This document shows, piece by piece, positions 4,992-8,575 of a stretch of DNA of 8,575 nt. The position numbers and the translations under genes were made by a program. The DNA comes from JBGPMO01 sp041487075. Lineage in GTDB: Bacteria > Patescibacteriota > Minisyncoccia > UBA6257 > 1-14-0-10-40-38. The notes under the pieces are model-generated. The model did no database searches, was not told the origin of the DNA, and was given only the letters and a program-made list of their open reading frames with translations. The DNA lies in NCBI GenBank assembly GCA_041487075.1, contig JBGPMO010000027.1, positions 1 through 8,575 on the forward strand. Reading direction: 5' to 3'. Every line of letters begins with the position of its first letter. Position 1 is the first letter of the stretch.

Positions 4992-6710
4992 TTATTCGCG
5001 TATCACGCGAAGCACCTCTTCCAAGGTTGTCATCCCGCGCTCCACTTTTTGCAAACCATCCTCAAACATCGTCCGGTAACCGTTTTGCCGTGCAAGCTTC
5101 CGTAAGTCATCCAGGGTAAAATTCGGGTCTACAATGTAGCGTCGAATTTCTTCATTCACGCTCAAAATTTCATGAATGCCCATACGGTTCCGGTAACCGG
5201 TCCCGCCGCAGGCGGCACACCCCTTGCCCTTAAACATCGTTTTCGGAATTTCAAAACTCGGGCCGCCAACGCCAATAGCTTCCACTTCGTTTTCAACGAC
5301 TCCTTTCATCTCCGGCGGCACTTTATATGAAACAATGCAGGTGAGACAAATGCGCCGCACAAGCCGTTGCGCCATAACCATGTTAAAAACAGCCGCGGCA
5401 AGAAAAAACGCAACCTTTAAATCAATAAAACGAGGAATAGCAGTCGGGGCATCATTCGTGTGTAGCGAGGAAAGCACCAGGTGCCCCGTTAATGCTGAAT
5501 GCACGGAAATCTCTGCCGTCTCCTGGTCTCGAATCTCACCTACCATAATAATATTTGGATCTTGGCGGAGGATAGAACGAAGCCCGTTTGCAAACGTGAT
5601 GCCGGCTGCTTCGTTCACCTGGGTCTGATTCACATATTTCATATAATATTCGATCGGGTCCTCGATAGTGACGATATTCAATTCCGGTCGGTTCAAGGCA
5701 TTCATAATGGAATAGAGTGTTGTCGTCTTTCCGCAGCCGGTGGGGCCGGTAAGCAGGATCATACCGTAGGTTTTCTTAACATTGTCTTTAATAACCGCGA
5801 TATACTCCGGACTAATGCCAAGCTCTTCAAATGAAAATGGCCGTTCCGTTGCGGAAAGAAGCCGCATCTCCACCTTCTCGCCATAAAACGTGGGTATGAC
5901 CGAGACGCGAAGGTCCATAATGTCGCTCCCCACTTTATAACGGAAGCGGCCATCCTGCGGCCTAAAATGCTCATCGAGTTTCATGCCGGAGAGCAATTTG
6001 AATCGCGCAACAACCGCGGCATGCACCTCTTTCTTAATGCGCATAATTTCATGCAAAATGCCATCAATGCGAAAACGGACAAGCACCTCGTCTTCCAGCA
6101 CTTCAAGGTGGATATCAGATGCGCGGAGCGCAATTGAATACGAAAGAAGATTGTCCGTTAATGCGATGATGGGCAAATCAGTCGCCGCCTCGTTCACTGC
6201 TTTCTCACCAATTTTAGCCCGCACCGATGCCGCGATATTTTCCTCGATGACTTTTTTAAAGTCTTCGGTAATCCGCTCTCCATAAAAAGCGATGCCGCGG
6301 TTAAAGTCGTCTCGCGAAGCGAGAAACAGCTTAATTTTTGCCTTCAGCCGGTTAGTCAAAAACTCGATAGCAACCAGGTCTGAAGGATCAAGCATCGCCA
6401 CATCAAGGGCGCCATCTGCTTCTTTGCTAAAAACGATCGCTCCTTTTTCGCGTGCGAGGTTCTCCGGAAGAAGCCGGAGTACGGCCTCATCAATCTGCCG
6501 CTCGCCAAGCCGTGCGCGGGCAATGCCGTAATACTTCGCCAGTAAATTCTGGTAATATTCCTCGGTGATATAATTTTGCTCAAGTAACATTGAACCAATG
6601 CCTCGGTTCATGCGTTTCGAATCTGCCACTGCCTGATCAAATTGTTCGGCAGTCACCATGCCGTCAACAAGAAGCAGTTCTTTAAATTTTTTCTCGGGGA
6701 TCTGTAACAT
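4992..6710 (-). CDS. pilB: Type IV pilus assembly ATPase PilB (GspE family)
   Basis: The 572-residue length matches PilB. Residues 1-150 form the N-terminal MshEN/T2SSE-N region. The ATPase core follows, with ASDIHLE at about 197-203 and an arginine-containing linker (DGRFRYKV, DLRVS). Walker A is GPTGCGKT (322-329), the Asp box is TIEDPIEY (348-355), the atypical Walker B is IIMVGEIRD (387-395) and the His box is GHLVLSSLHTND (409-420). A tetracysteine zinc site (C455-x2-C458 and C498-x2-C501) marks an extension-type PilB/GspE rather than a retraction-type PilT. The protein hydrolyses ATP at the cytoplasmic face and drives pilin extraction and polymerisation through PilC. The start lies 16 bases after the upstream stop with no Shine-Dalgarno site. 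No PilT gene is seen in this window. Confidence 0.96.
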   Translation of the reverse strand: MLQIPEKKFKELLLVDGMVTAEQFDQAVADSKRMNRGIGSMLLEQNYITEEYYQNLLAKYYGIARARLGERQIDEAVLRLLPENLAREKGAIVFSKEADGALDVAMLDPSDLVAIEFLTNRLKAKIKLFLASRDDFNRGIAFYGERITEDFKKVIEENIAASVRAKIGEKAVNEAATDLPIIALTDNLLSYSIALRASDIHLEVLEDEVLVRFRIDGILHEIMRIKKEVHAAVVARFKLLSGMKLDEHFRPQDGRFRYKVGSDIMDLRVSVIPTFYGEKVEMRLLSATERPFSFEELGISPEYIAVIKDNVKKTYGMILLTGPTGCGKTTTLYSIMNALNRPELNIVTIEDPIEYYMKYVNQTQVNEAAGITFANGLRSILRQDPNIIMVGEIRDQETAEISVHSALTGHLVLSSLHTNDAPTAIPRFIDLKVAFFLAAAVFNMVMAQRLVRRICLTCIVSYKVPPEMKGVVENEVEAIGVGGPSFEIPKTMFKGKGCAACGGTGYRNRMGIHEILSVNEEIRRYIVDPNFTLDDLRKLARQNGYRTMFEDGLQKVERGMTTLEEVLRVIRE

Positions 6711-6726
6711 ATTGGTATCGTATCCA

Positions 6727-7329
6727 CTAAAAGCGGAAGGTTACCCACCACGGCTGACTATTCGCCCAAAAATGAGTTACGAAAAGAACCGCAATCGCGG
6801 TTGGGATCCAAAAGTGGTAAAGCGGCAAACGTTCGCCGCGCCGTACGAGAAACGCCGAGATGACGATCGAGGCGATAAGTACGAGCGGGATGTAGAAAAA
6901 GAACCCCGGGTAGCCAACTAAGAGAATGCCGAGCGCCAGAAGGTAGAGCTCTTCCCGCTCAAAAAAGCGTTCATGGTATTTGCGGTTAAAGAAGCCGCCG
7001 ATGAGCGTAAAAAGAATCGCGGCGAGAAATGAGATGACGTAGTCGTTCAAAAAGTGGAGCTGCACATAGCCAAAAAACCAGGAAAGTCCGCTTTTCGTTC
7101 CCAAGGTAAAATCGAGCGGCCCCGACTGAAATGCAATGAATTGGAGATAGCCGACATAAATGAGATATGCGAATACGATGCCGGCTGAATACAAAAAAAT
7201 CCTGCTCGCGTGTTTTTTTAAAAGATCACGGCGCACTAATTGAAGCACCAACGTAAACATGAGAATAGCCAAACTGACCCAAAACGGAAGATCTAAAATA
7301 TGAACTGTGAGAAAAGTAAAAACTTTCAT
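6727..7329 (-). CDS. Polytopic membrane protein; possible divergent A24 prepilin-peptidase relative
   Basis: This 200-residue protein has about six hydrophobic segments, roughly at 15-33, 43-66, 97-114, 128-145, 146-162 and 172-189. I do not recognise it outright. It is the first gene of the pilB operon, a common place for the prepilin peptidase. Its layout recalls that family: a first helix ending in RRD35, then the sequence FEREELYLLALGILLVGYPG (123-142) at the position and with the hydrophobic pattern of GxGDxKLLAALGxxLG, and then a basic loop (VRRGERLPLYHFWIP) like the RRxxxxPFGPF loop before the last helix. The catalytic GxGD is absent (F-E-R-E, with Glu126 where the Asp would be), and there is no GSFLNV or zinc-cysteine motif. 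The relationship is a hypothesis only; an unrelated pilus-associated membrane protein is equally possible. Confidence 0.8.
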   Translation of the reverse strand: MKVFTFLTVHILDLPFWVSLAILMFTLVLQLVRRDLLKKHASRIFLYSAGIVFAYLIYVGYLQFIAFQSGPLDFTLGTKSGLSWFFGYVQLHFLNDYVISFLAAILFTLIGGFFNRKYHERFFEREELYLLALGILLVGYPGFFFYIPLVLIASIVISAFLVRRGERLPLYHFWIPTAIAVLFVTHFWANSQPWWVTFRF

Positions 7330-7340
7330 GTATTGCTTTT

Positions 7341-7349
7341 ATTATATCA
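7341..7349 (-). promoter_or_regulatory. Extended -10 promoter for the pilB operon
   Basis: On the minus strand TGATATAAT contains a perfect TATAAT (7346-7341) with the extended TGn immediately upstream. No good -35 hexamer is seen at 16-18 bases. Transcription would start near 7335-7333, only about 5 bases before the ATG at 7329. With no Shine-Dalgarno site, the first mRNA is predicted to be leaderless or nearly so. The position just after the pilin terminator supports a separate transcript. Confidence 0.6.
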
Positions 7350-7387
7350 TAAATCACTTTTCTGTGCGATTTTTTTATTTACAAACT

Positions 7388-7414
7388 AAAAACCGCCCCT
7401 CACAGGCGGCTTTT
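7388..7414 (-). terminator. Intrinsic terminator of the pilin gene
   Basis: On the minus strand GCCGCC (7410-7405) pairs with GGCGGT (7397-7392) across a 7-base loop, and the flanking A4 and T4 extend the stem. A run of five T follows the GC stem. It lies about 20 bases after the pilin stop codon (7434), so it separates the pilin transcript from the pilB operon. Confidence 0.85.
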
Positions 7415-7433
7415 AGTGGACTGAAGAAAAAGA

Positions 7434-8135
7434 CTAGAGATCCAAACTTGGGTCAGTGCCGATTTCGTAAATCAAAGGAGCATTTCCACCATCAGTGCTT
7501 TCGATATCGCCTGCACCACCATTACTGAATTTAGTGCTCTCCATATTGGCATCTATCTCATACTGAAGTCCATTGCTACCGGTGCCGCACTGGAATGCAT
7601 AGAAGTGACCAGCTAGTGCTAGAGTGGCAACAGAGTTAGCATTGTTCGCGGCAGGATCACTCGGAAGATTGCCAAGCGGAGAACCACCGCTCACCGCATT
7701 GAATCCGGTTGTTGGACCTGCAACAAAACCTGCAGCTGGGTGTCCGGCGGAGACCCAACCGCTCCCATCAACATTTCGGAAACCGGCTGCGGGAGCAGAG
7801 TTCGCCGTTGCTCCACCTGAACCTGATGTAAATGGATTATTAACATCAGCAAGAGCAGCTATTACAGCGCCAGCTCCGCTCGAGCGCCAGATTTGAGTTC
7901 CGCAAGCAATAGTTCCTGTCTCGTCGGCTCCGCTTCCAAAAGTCGGGTTTGCGACTGTTGCAAGGTAAAGACCAATGGCACTATTTACTGCACCCAAATC
8001 TGAAACTCTCTGCGTGTCGCGCGTTTCAGCCAAAATCTGCGCGGGGTTTAACACTAAGACGACCGTCGTTGCCAAGATCGCCAAAATGCCGATAACGATG
8101 AGGAGCTCGATAAGCGTAAAACCTTTTTTAGACAT
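7434..8135 (-). CDS. Type IV pilin, probable major subunit (PilA-like)
   Basis: The 233-residue prepilin has a five-residue leader (MSKKG) followed by FTLIELLIVIGILAILATTVVLVLNP: Phe at +1, Glu at +5, and a Pro at the end of the hydrophobic helix. The helix continues as AQILAETRDTQRVSDLGAVNSAIGLYL, typical of the assembly-competent alpha-1 spine. The globular domain is rich in Gly, Ala, Asn and Ser, and carries two cysteines (78 and 183) that may form a disulfide, a GGSPLGNLPSDP segment (about 150-161) and a YEI..NMES...YEIGTD ending seen in CPR pilins. It is the only pilin-like gene with its own terminator and probable promoter, which fits a highly expressed major subunit; that is inference. 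A heptad array starts four bases upstream of the ATG, and there is no Shine-Dalgarno site. A prepilin peptidase and PilB/PilC would act on it. Confidence 0.9.
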   Translation of the reverse strand: MSKKGFTLIELLIVIGILAILATTVVLVLNPAQILAETRDTQRVSDLGAVNSAIGLYLATVANPTFGSGADETGTIACGTQIWRSSGAGAVIAALADVNNPFTSGSGGATANSAPAAGFRNVDGSGWVSAGHPAAGFVAGPTTGFNAVSGGSPLGNLPSDPAANNANSVATLALAGHFYAFQCGTGSNGLQYEIDANMESTKFSNGGAGDIESTDGGNAPLIYEIGTDPSLDL

Positions 8136-8139
8136 AGTG

Positions 8140-8181
8140 TCTGATATCTGATATATGACTTACAACTTATGACCAACGACG
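8140..8181. repeat. Heptanucleotide array, reverse orientation, in the pilin leader
   Basis: Six in-register 7-base units on the plus strand, starting with two identical TCTGATA copies and grading into TATGACT, TACAACT, TATGACC and AACGACG. On the minus strand the inner units read as GTTGTAA/GTCGTTG-type heptads. It lies 4 bases before the pilin start codon and so forms the 5' leader. Bases 8155-8180 form an imperfect inverted repeat with 8210-8235 (20 of 26 match). Confidence 0.65.
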
Positions 8182-8203
8182 AGAAATCTGATAGTACTCT
8201 TTG

Positions 8204-8238
8204 TCGTGTGTCGTTAGTCGTTAGTTATTAGTTATTGT
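8204..8238. repeat. Heptanucleotide array, forward orientation, in the pilin leader
   Basis: Five units on the plus strand (TCGTGTG, TCGTTAG, TCGTTAG, TTATTAG, TTATTGT), the middle two identical. It is the inverted partner of the array at 8140-8181, separated by 22 bases, and has the same relative orientation as the pair around the S23-like gene. Confidence 0.7.
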
Positions 8239-8276
8239 TTTCGACCATTTTGGTTAGTAATAATTGGTATGGGGTA

Positions 8277-8304
8277 AGTATAACCCCTTTTAGAAATCCT
8301 TCAA
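8277..8304 (-). promoter_or_regulatory. Candidate sigma70-type promoter of the pilin gene
   Basis: On the minus strand TTGAAG (8304-8299, four of six consensus bases) and TATACT (8282-8277, five of six) are separated by 16 bases. The predicted start near 8270 would give a leader of about 135 bases that contains both heptad arrays. The -10 is framed by perfect 5-bp inverted arms (GGGGT and ACCCC, 8287-8271), which could be an operator. Confidence 0.4.
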
Positions 8305-8314
8305 AACAAGCGGG

Positions 8315-8323
8315 TGTGGATAA
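8315..8323 (-). promoter_or_regulatory. Perfect DnaA-box 9-mer upstream of the pilin promoter
   Basis: The minus strand reads TTATCCACA, the strict DnaA-box consensus, 10 bases upstream of the candidate -35. I found no second perfect copy in the window. A given 9-mer is expected about 0.07 times on both strands of 8.6 kb at equal base frequencies, so chance is possible. There are no clustered boxes to suggest an origin. Confidence 0.35.
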
Positions 8324-8340
8324 CTGCCGTACTGGCTTTT

Positions 8341-8375
8341 GCCATGAGTTAAAGGTTATTTGCCATTAGTCTTAA
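8341..8375. repeat. Degenerate heptanucleotide array at the 3' end of the response-regulator gene
   Basis: Five in-register units on the plus strand (GCCATGA, GTTAAAG, GTTATTT, GCCATTA, GTCTTAA). They are more diverged than the other arrays but match the same G-Y-n pattern. The array covers the stop codon (8358-8356) and the last few codons of the response regulator. Confidence 0.45.
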
Positions 8376-8575
8376 TATATTGATTCACTTTCTTCACGAG
8401 GTCGTCGATGGAAATGCGCGCTTTTACAAAATAATCCACGACTCCCAATTCTCGGCCGCGCTCCATATCGCTTTCCTGTCCAAGGTTAGAAATGATGATA
8501 ACCGGCACCTTGACCCGATTCTGAAGCTGGGGATCGGCCTTCACTTCTTCTAACACCTCAAATCCGGATTTGCCC
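8356..8575 (-). CDS. Response-regulator receiver domain, C-terminal part (start lies beyond the window)
   Basis: The frame is open to the window edge and gives about 72 residues ending in TNGK. It begins GKSGFEVLEEVKADP, the helix after the phosphoacceptor loop in CheY-like domains. PVIIISNLGQ follows, with the conserved Ser at the switch position, then DMERGRELGVVDYFVKA, which contains the conserved Lys, and a final helix (ISIDDLVKKVNQYI). The phosphoacceptor Asp and acidic pocket are outside the window. The domain ends at the stop with no output domain after it, so this is either a single-domain CheY/PilG/PilH-like regulator or the C-terminal receiver of a larger protein. An internal GTG at 8556 is a Val codon within the domain, not the start. 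Its position upstream of the pilin gene suggests, but does not prove, a role in pilus control. Confidence 0.85.
   Translation of the reverse strand, partial: GKSGFEVLEEVKADPQLQNRVKVPVIIISNLGQESDMERGRELGVVDYFVKARISIDDLVKKVNQYIKTNGK

Noticed and set aside
8271..8290. Plus-strand terminator (GGGGT/ACCCC stem followed by TTTT)
   Set aside because: The stem is only 5 bp, the T run is short, and no plus-strand gene precedes it. On the minus strand no T run follows. A dyad around a candidate -10 is the more useful reading.
8315..8323. Replication origin suggested by the DnaA box
   Set aside because: Only one box is present, with no cluster, no adjacent AT-rich unwinding element beyond normal intergenic sequence, and no dnaA/dnaN genes.
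8356..8556. Start of the response-regulator gene at the GTG at 8556
   Set aside because: The receiver fold continues upstream in frame (GKSGFE before this codon), so the GTG is an internal Val and the true start is outside the window.

Overview
The window reads as part of a chromosomal type IV pilus (T4P) locus from an uncultivated bacterium, most likely of the Patescibacteria/CPR group (Parcubacteria-like). The reasons are: a compact single-strand pilus operon with several short pseudopilins; a pilin whose family (long Gly/Ala/Asn-rich domain, two cysteines, GGSPLGNLP segment) I associate with that group; a secreted protein with WAW-x-D-x-x-GW-I-x-F repeats; an S23-type four-helix-bundle gene; and weak or absent Shine-Dalgarno sites. 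TGA is used as a stop in two ATGA overlaps, so the recoded genetic code of Gracilibacteria/Absconditabacteria does not apply. The taxonomic placement is inference; no marker gene is present.

All genes lie on the minus strand, so the locus is read from high to low coordinates. At 8575-8356 is the C-terminal part of a response-regulator receiver domain. A 220-base gap follows, with a candidate sigma70-type promoter, a perfect DnaA-box 9-mer and a pair of inverted heptanucleotide-repeat arrays. The probable major pilin (8135-7434) comes next and is closed by an intrinsic terminator (7414-7388), so it is probably its own transcript. A new transcript appears to begin at an extended -10 promoter only a few bases before the next start codon. 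It runs through a polytopic membrane protein (7329-6727), the assembly ATPase PilB (6710-4992), an S23-like four-helix-bundle protein (4960-4601), the platform protein PilC (4577-3366), a GspH/FimT-like pseudopilin (3273-2758), a PilV-like pseudopilin (2744-2061), the secreted repeat protein (2056-1043), a PilX-like pseudopilin (1046-531) and the N-terminal 178 residues of a PilM-like protein (534-1). The last two junctions are ATGA stop/start overlaps. No gene-free stretch exceeds 300 bases.

Functionally, PilB powers pilin polymerisation, PilC is the inner-membrane platform, PilM is the cytoplasmic scaffold, the GspH/PilV/PilX-like proteins probably form the priming tip complex, and the secreted repeat protein is a candidate tip or surface factor. 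No PilT, PilN, PilO, PilQ or canonical prepilin peptidase is visible, although the membrane protein at 7329-6727 has a layout that recalls an A24 prepilin peptidase with its second catalytic motif lost.

The most unusual feature is a family of period-7 repeats with rough consensus G-Y-N-R-T-W-W (variants GTTGTAA, GTCGTTA, GCCATTA, GCGATTT), found only at gene boundaries. Two arrays in inverted orientation bracket the AT-rich S23-like gene inserted between pilB and pilC. Another inverted pair, without a gene, sits in the pilin leader. Other arrays run through the start codons and encode the leader peptides of two pseudopilins. One of these is joined to a dispersed-repeat-like CCTGAGC...TTCGAAGG sequence. 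This looks like a repeat/cassette system colonising a pilus operon.
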